From assembly GCF_000614975.1 (NCBI RefSeq), contig NZ_BALM01000012.1:62001-126000 (forward strand): a stretch of 64,000 bases of DNA, given 5' to 3'. Origin of the DNA: Shewanella marina JCM 15074 (lineage in GTDB: Bacteria > Pseudomonadota > Gammaproteobacteria > Enterobacterales > Shewanellaceae). This document shows, piece by piece, positions 18,569 through 26,923 of the stretch. The position numbers and the translations under genes are program-made. Position 1 is the first letter of the stretch. Each line of letters starts with the position of its first letter. Under the pieces are notes generated by a model. The model was not told where the DNA came from. It ran no database searches and was given only the letters and a program-made list of their open reading frames with translations.

Positions 18569-19186
18569 ATGAAAAAAGCACTTTTAATGGCATTTGCTTT
18601 AATTTTAGCGCCAATGGTTGCAATGGCTGCACCTAAGTATCAAGAAGGTGTGCATTACACAGTGATCAATGATGGTCCTGGTACACCTAAGCCAGAAATT
18701 ACTGAGTTTTTCTCATTCTACTGTCCACATTGTTATACTTTTTCAAAGACAGTTGTGCCAGAAATTAAAGCTGAACTGCCAAAGGGTGTTGAGTTTAAGC
18801 AAGATCACGTTGACTTTATTGGTGGTCAAATGGGCGTAGAGTTATCACGCGCATTCGCAATTGCTCACCAATTAAATGTTGAAGATAAGATGGATAAAGC
18901 ACTGTTTTATACCATTCAAGTTGAGCGTAAGCCTTTAACTAGCCTAGATGATATTCGTGCAGTATTTGTTGCTAACGGTGTTGATGGTAAAGCATTTGAT
19001 GCTGCTGCAAACTCATTTATGGTGAATGCACAAATGGCACAAATGAAGCGTGCGACTGAAAATGCTAAAATTTCAGGTGTTCCTGCACTAGTCGTTAACG
19101 GTAAATACCGTGTTGAAACTGGCGCGATTAAGTCTTATGACGAAATGTTAGATATTGCATTTTGGTTAGCTAATAAAAAGTCATAG
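18569..19186 (+). CDS. dsbA: Thiol:disulfide interchange protein DsbA
   Basis: Periplasmic oxidant that puts disulfides into secreted proteins. The 205-aa precursor has a signal peptide ending in AMAAP (about residue 21), the thioredoxin-fold active site FYCPHCYTF near residue 50 (Cys-Pro-His-Cys, the DsbA type) and the cis-proline segment SGVPALVV near 172. Full length. It has a 170-bp upstream region that probably carries its own promoter as well as read-through from srkA, and a textbook terminator downstream. Confidence 0.97.
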   Translation: MKKALLMAFALILAPMVAMAAPKYQEGVHYTVINDGPGTPKPEITEFFSFYCPHCYTFSKTVVPEIKAELPKGVEFKQDHVDFIGGQMGVELSRAFAIAHQLNVEDKMDKALFYTIQVERKPLTSLDDIRAVFVANGVDGKAFDAAANSFMVNAQMAQMKRATENAKISGVPALVVNGKYRVETGAIKSYDEMLDIAFWLANKKS

Positions 19187-19216
19187 TCATTAATCTGATT
19201 AGACTCAATTAAATAG

Positions 19217-19242
19217 AAAGAGACCTTCGGGTCTCTTTTTTT
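19217..19242 (+). terminator. Intrinsic terminator after dsbA
   Basis: AAAGAGACC and GGTCTCTTT pair perfectly around a TTCG tetraloop and run into a T-tract. Very strong terminator. Confidence 0.95.
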
Positions 19243-19572
19243 ATGGATTGGTTTAGGGATAGCTTTATTAGTTGTAAATGAGCAAGAATGCTTTTTAAAC
19301 TCAAATGTTAAATATTGGTTAAAATAAAAACGGTTAAACGCTCATTAAAAGGAATGATTTGCTATTTTGTTGATGAAAAGTTAACTTTCTCTCGCAACTT
19401 TTAGGCTAAAGTTGACTCAAACAATAGTGCATCATTGAAATGCACATTGAGTTTAATAATGAGAATTATTCTGTGCCGTGTTAGTGAGTGAGCTTTTGGG
19501 GATGAATATCAACTGTTCATAGCTTGAGCTATCATGGTACAAAAATCGCATTGTTTGACACTAGGAGGTCTT
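19243..19572. other. Gene-free region with several palindromes
   Basis: A 330-bp leader before the 73-aa unknown gene. It holds AAAGTTAACTTT (19377-19388, a perfect 12-bp palindrome), CAACTTT-N6-AAAGTTG (19395-19414) and a Fur-box-like palindrome at 19455-19473. The density of inverted repeats suggests an elaborate control region for the downstream gene. Confidence 0.5.
19455..19473. promoter_or_regulatory. Fur-box-like palindrome
   Basis: AATAATGAGAATTATTCTG contains AATAAT and ATTATT around GAGA and resembles the 7-1-7 Fur motif TGATAATNATTATCA with several mismatches. It lies about 100 bp before the 73-aa gene. A match of this quality in AT-rich DNA is only suggestive. Confidence 0.35.
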
Positions 19573-19794
19573 ATGCGTTTTTTCCCGATTTATGCACCCA
19601 AGTTAATTGTAAAACATGCTCGAATTTTCTTTTCTGGCGTGGTGTGGGTCAAAGATCTTGGTAAGCTTGAATTTGAACACGGACGTTTCTTAATGCCAAG
19701 AAAAAGCCTGCCAAAAGTTAAGCAGGCTATTATCGAATTGAATGAGCTAATTACAGCTCAATCCCACCAAGAAGCAACTTACAGTTGTTCTTAG
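19573..19794 (+). CDS. Small hypothetical protein (73 aa)
   Basis: A 73-aa basic protein starting [19 protein letters not shown]; no known domain recognised. ATG 19573 is set by a perfect AGGAGG 4 bp upstream; the longer reading from 19534 lacks a ribosome site. Its stop codon overlaps the zapB stop on the other strand by 4 bp (TTAG serves both), so the two genes converge tail to tail. The upstream region contains a possible Fur site and other palindromes, so it may be tightly regulated. Confidence 0.75.
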   Translation: MRFFPIYAPKLIVKHARIFFSGVVWVKDLGKLEFEHGRFLMPRKSLPKVKQAIIELNELITAQSHQEATYSCS

Positions 19795-19994
19795 TTTACT
19801 TCGCTGTTTAGCAATCCAACTAAACCAGTAACTTTTTCATTCCAAGCGTGTAGCTCTTGTTGAAGTTGCTGGTTTTGTGAGTCTAGCTCACCATTTTTTT
19901 GCTTTTCTTCTTCAAGCTCCATTTTTAACAACTCGATTGATTCAAGTGCTGTCTGGATCTTGGTTTCCAGTTGAGAAAGTAATTCGAGGCTCAT
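19791..19994 (-). CDS. zapB: Cell division protein ZapB
   Basis: A 67-aa coiled-coil protein ([20 protein letters not shown], then long heptads of Glu/Lys/Leu) matching ZapB, which links the Z-ring to the MatP-DNA complex through ZapA. Start 19994 gives the usual family length and N-terminus and is preceded by AGGACT on the minus strand. The frame is open up to 20111, but the extra 39 residues are unlike ZapB. It converges on the 73-aa gene and diverges from the NhaC-like antiporter. Confidence 0.9.
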   Translation of the reverse strand: MSLELLSQLETKIQTALESIELLKMELEEEKQKNGELDSQNQQLQQELHAWNEKVTGLVGLLNSEVN

Positions 19995-20186
19995 AGTGTG
20001 GAGTCCTATCCTAAATAGATTAAATGGATCAGATTCTGATTCTAGCAGCGACAATGGCGGCTGAATAGCGAATAATTCCAACAGATTAAAAAATAATCTC
20101 AAATTAGTCATAATCGTGTTTTGTTTGTCTTTTTTAGTAAGGCATAGGTATGCTTAGCGTTACTTTTATTAATGGAATGAGTATTT

Positions 20187-21652
20187 GTGACTAATTCTTA
20201 TGCAGTGTTGATGTTGCCTATTATTATCACGCTCGTGATGGCATTTACACTTCGTAAAACCCTATGGGCACTGGCAGCTGGTGTGATTAGTGGTGCATTT
20301 ATTATTTCTCAGTATTCACTATCAGCTAGCATCTCTTATATTGCGACGACTGCAAGCTCACAATTTTATGCCGAGGGTAAATGGCAGCTGTGGCACCTTA
20401 ATGTATTGATGGCCATGTTATTACTCGGTGCGCTAACGCAATTGCTCGCCAGAGGCGGGGCGGTGGCTCAATTTAGCCAATGGTTAACTCAACGATTACA
20501 CTCGGCGAGACAAGCTCGGCTGGGTATTGTGTTGTTGGGTTTTGTGGTGTTTATCGATGGTATTTTTAGTTGTTTAGCGGTTGGTCATGTTTGCCAACCA
20601 TTGCAGCGTGGCTATGGTATTAGCCGTACTCAGTTAGCGTATCTCGTTGATTCAACCGCATCACCATTATGTTCGTTATTACCTTTTTCGAGCTGGGGTC
20701 CTTATGTGATGGCAATTCTGGCAGGATTGACCATGTTACATGAGTCGCCAGTATCTGCATTTGTTGAAATAGCCCAATTAAACTTTTATGCCATTGCGGT
20801 ATTGCTGTTAGCGATTTGGGTGGCGTGGTCTGGGGTGGGGTTTAGCTTAGATAAGGTTGAGCCTATTGAGGCGGATGTGACAAGTAAGGATGCAGGTAAT
20901 CCTTGGTTATTGGCATTGCCCATGTTGAGTCTGTTGGTGTTATCTATGGTGCTGACATTGGTTTCCGGCGCACAACACTCATCAAGTCATAGCATTATGC
21001 AATGGTTAGCTAAAGCTGATATTGGCGGCGCAATGCGTAATGCATGTTTATTATCATTGGCATTATGTTGTGTATTGTTATGGCGTTCTGGTCGAACGGT
21101 TTGGCAGTTGTTGATTGATTTGAGCCATGGCTTGAAATCGATGATATTTGCTATCGCTATTTTGATATTTACTTGGTTAATTGGCCAAGTGATTAAAGAC
21201 CTACAAATCGCTTCTGTATTAGCTGGACTAGCAAAAATCTATTTAGCGCCACAATTTATGGTGGCAGGCTTATTTATCTTATGTGCCGTGATGGCGTTTG
21301 GTACAGGCTCGAGTTGGGGCACGTTTGCTATAATGTTACCGATTGGTGCGCAAATAGCACATACGCTTGAGCCTAATTTATTGTTAGTGGCATTAAGTGC
21401 GTGATGGCGGGCTCTGTATTTGGTGATCACTGTTCGCCTATTTCTGATACCAGTGTCTTAAGCGCGACCAGTAGTAATTGCGAACCACACCAACATGTTA
21501 TTACTCAATTGCCTTTTGCCTTAATTGCTGCAAGTTCGGCGATACTTGGGTTTCAGTTAATTAATCTTCAAGTCAGTAATTGGCTGGCATGGATAGCTGT
21601 TTTATTGTTTTTGAGTGTTGCCATGGTGCTGATGCGATTACGGCAACTCTAA
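20187..21652 (+). pseudogene. Na+/H+ antiporter, NhaC family, frameshifted
   Basis: An inner-membrane antiporter of about 488 aa split in two frames. The first part (GTG at 20187, 405 aa) carries the NhaC-type helices and ends at 21404 after FGTGSSWGTFAIMLPIGAQ; the second part (21401-21652) continues exactly where the family does, with VFGDHCSPISDTSVLSA. Adding one G after 21399-21401 (GCG to GCGG) joins them into one reading. The break removes the last helices. All other parts look intact, so a base-call error is as likely as true inactivation. Related proteins exchange Na+ or organic ions for H+; substrate unproven. Confidence 0.88.
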
Positions 21653-21665
21653 CGAGGGATAAGCC

Positions 21666-22964
21666 ATGGAAAATAATAAATGTACCTCAATGACTTTATT
21701 ATTTGTCCATGGTTGGGGCGCTGATATCGCTAGTTATGGTCAGTTGCCGCAAATTATTAGTGATCATTTAAGGTCGACCTCATGGCGCATTGAGCATCTA
21801 TATTTAGGCCAATATATCTCGGTTAATGACGAGGTTGATTTAGATGATATTGCTAACGCATTTGAACTGGCTAAAAACAACATTATTGGCGATAGTCGCT
21901 TTAGTGTTATTTGTCATTCAACTGGCGCTGTTGTCATTAGACAGTGGTTACAACGCTATTTTAGTGTGAACCAATTACAGCGTTGCCCTTTAAAACATCT
22001 TATTATGTTGGCACCTGCTAATCATGGCAGTGCTTTAGCACAACTAGGTAAGTCTCGTTTAAGTCGCGTTGCGGCATGGTTTAGAGGTCATGAACCAGGC
22101 ATTAAAATCTTGCACTGGTTAGAACTTGCAAGCCTTGGTCAGTGGCAAACTAATCGCGCCAGTTTAGATTATGATTTATCTGCTCATGGGATTTATTGCG
22201 CCGTATTAACTGGCGAAACCATCGATAAGTCTCTGTATGATTATCTTAATAGTTATACGGCTGAGCCGGGTAGTGATGGCGTTGTGCGCAGCGCTGCGGC
22301 AAACATGAATTACCGTTATTGGCGTATTGAACAGCATTTATCTACCCGCGATGGTTATCAGCTCTCAATGCAACAAATGCCCCTAAGTGCATTTGAAGTG
22401 CTTCCTAAAACCAGCCATAGTGGTAAGCGTTACGGCATTATGGCATCAATTACTCGGCGTAATTATCCCAACAAGCCTCTACTTAAACGGATCCAGCAAA
22501 TTCTACGAGTCGACTCATTAGAGCAATATCAGCAGTTAACACAAGCGATGCTAATGAACAGTGATGAACAATCACGACCAGCGGGATATGCAATGTTGGT
22601 ATTACGAGTATGGGATGATAAGCAACAAGCTGTAACTGATTTTGACTGTATCTTATTAGCGGGAAAAGATTATCGTGCCGATAAATTTGGGCGTGGATTT
22701 TTAAGTGATAAGCAATTTAATCAAAAAGCGAATAATGGCCTAACGTTCTATTTTAATATGGCCAAATTGGGACCCGCTAAGCAATATTGGGGCTTCAAAA
22801 TTGTAGCAAGACCTAATCAAGGTGTCTGTTTCTATCAAACGCTAGAATGTCATTTTAGTGTCGAGCAACAGCAAGTGCTTATTGCTCAACAAACGTTAAT
22901 TATCGATCTTGTTCTTAAGCGACAACTTTCTACAGAGTTGTTCACATTTCAGAAAAAAGGCTAA
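21666..22964 (+). CDS. Alpha/beta hydrolase, lipase/PGAP1-like
   Basis: A 432-aa cytoplasmic-looking protein without a signal peptide. The N-terminal 270 residues have a lipase-type fold: LLFVHGWGADIASYGQ near residue 10 (oxyanion HG) and the nucleophile elbow ICHSTGAVVIRQWL near 85 (Ser in H-S-T-G), then LIMLAPANHGSALAQ near 118, as in PGAP1/esterase-like proteins. The C-terminal 150 residues are not recognised. It starts 13 bp after the antiporter, so the two are probably co-transcribed. Substrate unknown. Confidence 0.82.
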   Translation: MENNKCTSMTLLFVHGWGADIASYGQLPQIISDHLRSTSWRIEHLYLGQYISVNDEVDLDDIANAFELAKNNIIGDSRFSVICHSTGAVVIRQWLQRYFSVNQLQRCPLKHLIMLAPANHGSALAQLGKSRLSRVAAWFRGHEPGIKILHWLELASLGQWQTNRASLDYDLSAHGIYCAVLTGETIDKSLYDYLNSYTAEPGSDGVVRSAAANMNYRYWRIEQHLSTRDGYQLSMQQMPLSAFEVLPKTSHSGKRYGIMASITRRNYPNKPLLKRIQQILRVDSLEQYQQLTQAMLMNSDEQSRPAGYAMLVLRVWDDKQQAVTDFDCILLAGKDYRADKFGRGFLSDKQFNQKANNGLTFYFNMAKLGPAKQYWGFKIVARPNQGVCFYQTLECHFSVEQQQVLIAQQTLIIDLVLKRQLSTELFTFQKKG

Positions 22965-23029
22965 TAGCTTTTGTAACCGCGCTATTTTATTGTAATTAAC
23001 AATATTCATGGATGAGTTGTTGGTATTTT

Positions 23030-23587
23030 ATGAAAAGTAAGCAGCAAGGATTTACCTTAATTGAATTGGTTGTAGTGATTATTATTCTTGGTGTATTAGC
23101 CGTGGTTGCTGCCCCTAAATTTATAAATTTACAAGATGACGCACATAAGGCGACCCATCAAGGGTTTGCTGGCGCATTAGCCTCTGCCATTAATCTGGCG
23201 CATTCTACTTGGTTATTACGCCAAGGTACTGCAGAGCCTGCAACTGCGGGTGAGGGAGGATATATTGATTATGCTGGTACTAAAATTGGATTTTGGGCGG
23301 GGTCCGGTTATCCAGAATGTCAAAATGGTTGTACGCTTAATGGCTCAATTGCAAATGCGGGCGGCTGTAATGGTGGCATTCCCAAGCTCCTAGATGATCA
23401 TCAAACTTTTTTAGATTTATACAGTACTGCAGCACTGCCCAGTGCTGGTGGTGATTGCGTGTTCACTTATAAGCAAAGCGATAATTTAAAAATTCGATAT
23501 AGTGCTAAAAATGGCAAAGTGCGAGCTTGCACTGATGCTGCTAGTTGTACTGCCCTTACCGCAAGTACTGTTGCTGGCGATTTTTAA
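23030..23587 (+). CDS. Type IV pilin-like protein, MSHA type
   Basis: A 185-aa prepilin. The leader MKSKQQG is followed by [24 protein letters not shown], the class III cleavage signal (Gly/Phe with Glu at +5) and hydrophobic helix. The next residues [27 protein letters not shown] resemble MSHA pilins (MshA/MshB). ATG 23030 gives a normal 7-residue leader; 23012 would add six odd residues. Six cysteines (for example [26 protein letters not shown]) suggest disulfides. It is isolated from other pilus genes, so it may be a stray minor pilin using an assembly system coded elsewhere. Confidence 0.88.
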   Translation: MKSKQQGFTLIELVVVIIILGVLAVVAAPKFINLQDDAHKATHQGFAGALASAINLAHSTWLLRQGTAEPATAGEGGYIDYAGTKIGFWAGSGYPECQNGCTLNGSIANAGGCNGGIPKLLDDHQTFLDLYSTAALPSAGGDCVFTYKQSDNLKIRYSAKNGKVRACTDAASCTALTASTVAGDF

Positions 23588-23609
23588 TTGATGTCATTAT
23601 CCTAAAATA

Positions 23610-23633
23610 AAAGGCAGCGAATTCGCTGCCTTT
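23610..23633. terminator. Bidirectional terminator
   Basis: AAAGGCAGCG and CGCTGCCTTT form a perfect 10-bp stem around AATT, between the convergent pilin and cupin genes. The T-tract is short on both sides. Confidence 0.85.
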
Positions 23634-23658
23634 GTTGTGTAGGGGGGAGAGATATTAG

Positions 23659-24399
23659 TTACTTGGTAAATACGGCTTCATTAGTACCGTATGGGCCAAG
23701 GTTTAGATCACGCTTACGGATTTCATCTACGCGGTCAAATGCTTCTTCAGCAACACGTAGGTTCTTCACGTCTTTACGCCAATAGTACTTGAAACCAGCA
23801 AAGTTTGAGTTATTTGGATACCAGTACATTACACCTAAGCCACGCTCTTCAAGAATTGGGGTGTTATGAATTGCGTTGCCTGGAATATAGAAATATTGAC
23901 CTTTTTCAAGGCTACGGAATTTGTTGTCCGCTAATGTCTTACTGCCACCGGTTACGACGTAGTAACATTCAGGTTGGCCGTGGAAATGGGGTTCATGATC
24001 TGATTTACCACCTTCGGTAATACCGATAGTTACAGGGTAGTCAGATAGATCTTTCCACATATAGCCAACAGGTGCATTTTTAACGTCACAGTCTTTAACT
24101 TCAAGAATGTTGCCGTCATTGTCTAGACCCTTACAAAAGCGTTGGTCTTGGGTAATGCTTTCGTTTGGTTGAATAGTGCTGAAGTTAATTTCACCGGCTT
24201 CCCAAGCTTTAATATAAGCTTCAACCTGTGGATCACTACACTGTGCAGGCATAGTGTCTTGCGGTAAGTAAGGTGAGCTGTCAAATGGTACTGGCGTTGC
24301 TTGCTGGTAAGGTAATTGAGCATGGTTACATTGTGGACCAGTCGCCATTGCGCTTGTAGAAGCTAGGGCCGCTAAACCAAATAGCATTTTCAGTTTCAT
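23659..24399 (-). CDS. Periplasmic cupin-domain protein, possible lyase
   Basis: A 246-aa protein with a signal peptide (residues 1-20, ending AMA). Residues about 125-200 form a cupin: motif 1 is HEPHFHGQPECYYVVTGG with metal ligands His-X-His-X3-Glu, and motif 2 is GQYFYIPGNAIH, whose His lies 38 residues after the second His of motif 1. A Tyr follows two residues after the Glu, the arrangement seen in cupin DMSP lyases (DddQ/DddY type); Glu-X-Tyr is also common in other cupins, so this is only a hint. Four cysteines are scattered in the N-terminal half. It shares an upstream element with the reductase operon, suggesting co-regulation. Reaction unknown. Confidence 0.8.
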   Translation of the reverse strand: MKLKMLFGLAALASTSAMATGPQCNHAQLPYQQATPVPFDSSPYLPQDTMPAQCSDPQVEAYIKAWEAGEINFSTIQPNESITQDQRFCKGLDNDGNILEVKDCDVKNAPVGYMWKDLSDYPVTIGITEGGKSDHEPHFHGQPECYYVVTGGSKTLADNKFRSLEKGQYFYIPGNAIHNTPILEERGLGVMYWYPNNSNFAGFKYYWRKDVKNLRVAEEAFDRVDEIRKRDLNLGPYGTNEAVFTK

Positions 24400-24503
24400 C
24401 TTATTTATCCTGTGCTGTGATTTTATTATCAGCTAGATAGCAGTAATTGCATCTAGGCTTGAATCTTGAGTTAACAATAATGATTAGCGAATCACGTAAA
24501 GTT

Positions 24504-24548
24504 GAATTGGATCACGCAAGGTTAGGTAGGGAAAACATATTCGTGATC
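24504..24548. promoter_or_regulatory. Operator-like element upstream of the cupin, shared with the reductase operon
   Basis: GAATTGGATCACGC, then 25 bp after the TCACG core a CGTGATC. The inverted halves TCACG (24512-24516) and CGTGA (24542-24546) have the same spacing and flanks as the element before the flavoprotein gene. A further ATCACG at 24491 sits 20 bp to the left. Likely target of the adjacent TetR regulator (inference). Confidence 0.6.
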
Positions 24549-24724
24549 TAGTTGGTGAATATTATTTCTATTTATCATCAATTAGACTAGTCGAATGTAA
24601 TTATAACTTGCTGTTTATCAAAGTTTTAATTGCTTTGTGAACTAGGTTTTATTTATGTCTGATATATGATTTATAACTGAAAAACCGTAAAACTGATAAC
24701 TGTAGCAACCAGTGCAGTAGGGAT

Positions 24725-24760
24725 AAAAAAATACCGCTAATAGCGAACTATTAACGGTAT
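24725..24760 (-). terminator. Terminator of the flavoprotein-cytochrome operon
   Basis: ATACCGCTAATAG and CTATTAACGGTAT pair with one mismatch around CGAA. On the minus strand the stem is followed by a run of T, so it ends the transcript that covers the flavoprotein and cytochrome genes. Confidence 0.85.
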
Positions 24761-24783
24761 TTGGAGGACCTTGTAAATAAAAT

Positions 24784-25152
24784 TTACATCACTTCAAACC
24801 AAGTACGATGACAATCTGCACATAGAGGGGCTTTTTTCTCATGCTCAGCATGACAAGCTAGACAGCTTGCACCTTGGCCAAAGTGAATTGATTTATGCGG
24901 ATGTGCTTCTGGTACCGCTAACTTGGTTTCATCCATATCAATGCTAGTCACATCACCGTGACATTCAACACAAGCTGCATCCGTGGTGTTTTTCTTACCG
25001 CCACCTTGGTGACAGGCATTACAACCATCTTCATAGATAAAACTGTGGTTCTCACGGCCTTCTAACTTGCCTTTAACTTTGACTAAGTCACCTGCAACTG
25101 CAGTGCCAGTGATAGATAAACCCATTAATAGAGTGATAAGAAACTTTTTCAT
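24784..25152 (-). CDS. Periplasmic tetraheme cytochrome c, reductase partner subunit
   Basis: A 122-aa precursor with a signal peptide (KKFLITLLMGLSITGTAVAG) and four CXXCH heme sites: CNACH, CVECH, CLACH and CADCH. It resembles the heme domain of flavocytochrome c fumarate reductases, but here it is a separate protein. ATG 25152 is chosen because AGGGGT precedes it and the signal peptide starts there; the longer reading to 25197 overlaps the flavoprotein. It follows the flavoprotein by 4 bp and should feed electrons to it from the quinol-linked cytochromes. Confidence 0.92.
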   Translation of the reverse strand: MKKFLITLLMGLSITGTAVAGDLVKVKGKLEGRENHSFIYEDGCNACHQGGGKKNTTDAACVECHGDVTSIDMDETKLAVPEAHPHKSIHFGQGASCLACHAEHEKKAPLCADCHRTWFEVM

Positions 25153-25156
25153 GTGA

Positions 25157-26673
25157 TTACCCCTGCGCATCAGCTTTAATGGTTTCAGATACAACAATAC
25201 CCATGACTAAGCACTCAAGACATGAGGTTGAACTTAAACGGGTTTCACCATGGATACCGCCAGTTGCTTCGCCAATAGCGTATAGGTTTTTCATCGGAGC
25301 TAAGTTTTTAGACGCGATAGCACGAGCGCCTAAATCTGTCTTTAGACCACCCATGCAGTAATGCACTTTTGGCCATACACGAGATACGATAAACGGGGTT
25401 TTAAGCTCGCGCGCAGTATCCATCTTACGGTTGAATAGCGGATCTTTGCGATCTTTAACATGCTGGTTGTGCTCAGCAATAGACTGCTTTAATGCTGCTA
25501 GTGGTACATTAAACTTAGCAGCTAGCTCTTCAATGCTATCAACTTTCCACGCCATCTCATCGCGAACGGCACGAGTAACTCGGTCGTCATTTGGATGATC
25601 GTTATAGTTGAAGAAAGCAATTGGATAAGCTGGAGAGCCGTCTTCATAACGGTTCTTCATAATCGCTTCTGAACAAGTCTTACGGTCAGCACGCTCATCC
25701 ATATAACGCTTACCATTGAGGACGCTTACAGACATACCTTCGTGCCAAGTGATAGACAATAGTGCGTTTGACCAACCAAATCCGCCTTCATCAGGGCTAC
25801 CCCAGTGACCCGTTTGGATCATGTTCATATGCATTGGTAACACACCATGTGACATAGCGGTCATGGTTACTTCACCCGTTGCACCTAATGCGTTGGTGCA
25901 ATCTAATGTTGGATCCAGTGATGGGTCAAACATTGCTCGTAGTTTCATGTTACGTGCGAAACCGCCGCTAGCGATGACGACAGCTTTATTCGCTTTGATA
26001 AATACTGTGCTGCCGGTTTTCATGTCTGGGTAACGGAAGTTTTTACGTACTTGAAGACCAATAACTTTATCGCCATCCATAACGAAATCTTCTACATAGT
26101 TTTGTAGACGATATTCAACGCCAGCTTTCAGGCTGATTCATATAACTTAGTGGTGATGTCGCCGCCGGTACCGTGTTTAGTACGGATAGCACGCGCTTTG
26201 TTGTGACCACCTACTTGAATATTAAAGTCTTTACGGAAGATAACACCGTTATCGATACACAGTTGATAAGCATCTAAAGAACGGTTAGCTATCATCTCTA
26301 AATAAGGGATGTCAGCCATACCGCGACCTGAAATAATCTGGTCTTTTACCAGTTCAGCTGGAGAGTCATCGTTAACGCCTTGGGCTAATTGAATCGGATT
26401 TTTAGGGATCGCTAACCAACCGCCGTTGATGGCTGAGTTGCCACCAATAACCTGCATTTTTTCTAATACTAAAACAGAACCTAAACCTTGCTTTTTGGTA
26501 TTTAATGCTGCTGATAACCCCGCAAAACCTGAACCAATTACGATGGTGTCAAAGGTTTCATCCCATTTAATTTCTGTTGCACATGATGCATTTGCCATGG
26601 TTGGTATCGTTGCGGCTATGCCACCCAATGCTGCACCAGCACCGAGTTTTAAAAAGCTTCTTCTGTTTTGCAT
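25157..26673 (-). pseudogene. Periplasmic flavoprotein reductase subunit (fumarate reductase/FccA-like), frameshifted
   Basis: A flavocytochrome-c-type flavin subunit of about 505 aa in two frames. The first part (26673 to 26128) has a Tat signal NRRSFLKLG, then the FAD loop IVIGSGFAGLSAAL. The second part (to 25157) has the catalytic region. Adding one C near 26131-26133 joins ESA to LKAGVEYRLQNY without loss. Counterparts of the FccA catalytic residues are visible: Arg in ERADRKTCS, His in VHYCMGGL and Arg in HGETRL; the substrate segment around TGHWGSPDEGG is unlike fumarate reductases. It likely reduces an unsaturated carboxylate other than fumarate. The break may be a sequencing error. 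Confidence 0.88.
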
Positions 26674-26732
26674 TTGTAGACCCTCACTTTAGGAATACGC
26701 TAAAGATAAAGGCTATTGCATCAGTAGAGGGT

Positions 26733-26777
26733 GAACTGGGTCACGCCATTTTTTCAGTGACAAACTTGTTCGTGAGC
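26733..26777. promoter_or_regulatory. Operator-like element upstream of the flavoprotein gene
   Basis: GAACTGGGTCACGC with TCACG at 26741-26745 and CGTGA at 26771-26775, separated by exactly 25 bp, as in the cupin leader. Shared flanks include GAA-TGG on the left and AAAC-T-TTCGTGA on the right. It lies between the divergent flavoprotein and tetR genes. Confidence 0.6.
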
Positions 26778-26923
26778 AAGCTCTCGAAAAAGTTTTTTAT
26801 ATTGAACTATTGCAGTGATATGACGATATTTCGTGAACAGCCTCGCGGAACCTGAGTGATTGAATATCCATTAGCTTGCAGCCAATGCATAATTTAGCTT
26901 AGTTAAATTTAGGAATTTTAAAA

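Larger units (their letters stand above)
24400..24783. other. Control region of the cupin gene and end of the cytochrome operon
   Basis: A 384-bp gap. From the left it holds the cupin promoter region, a three-half-site element (ATCACG at 24491, TCACG at 24512, CGTGA at 24542), AT-rich DNA and the cytochrome operon terminator at 24725-24760. No gene is seen. Confidence 0.65.

Noticed and set aside
21390..21410. Programmed frameshift or selenocysteine at the antiporter TGA
   Set aside because: No slippery heptamer is visible and reading through the TGA in the same frame soon meets another stop; one missing G explains it more simply.
26120..26140. Selenocysteine recoding at the in-frame TGA of the flavoprotein
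   Set aside because: After the TGA the same frame soon ends at a TAG, while a one-base shift restores the family sequence.
26577..26855. Plus-strand frame over the flavoprotein start
   Set aside because: Overlaps the Tat signal region and the shared operator; product has no plausible features.
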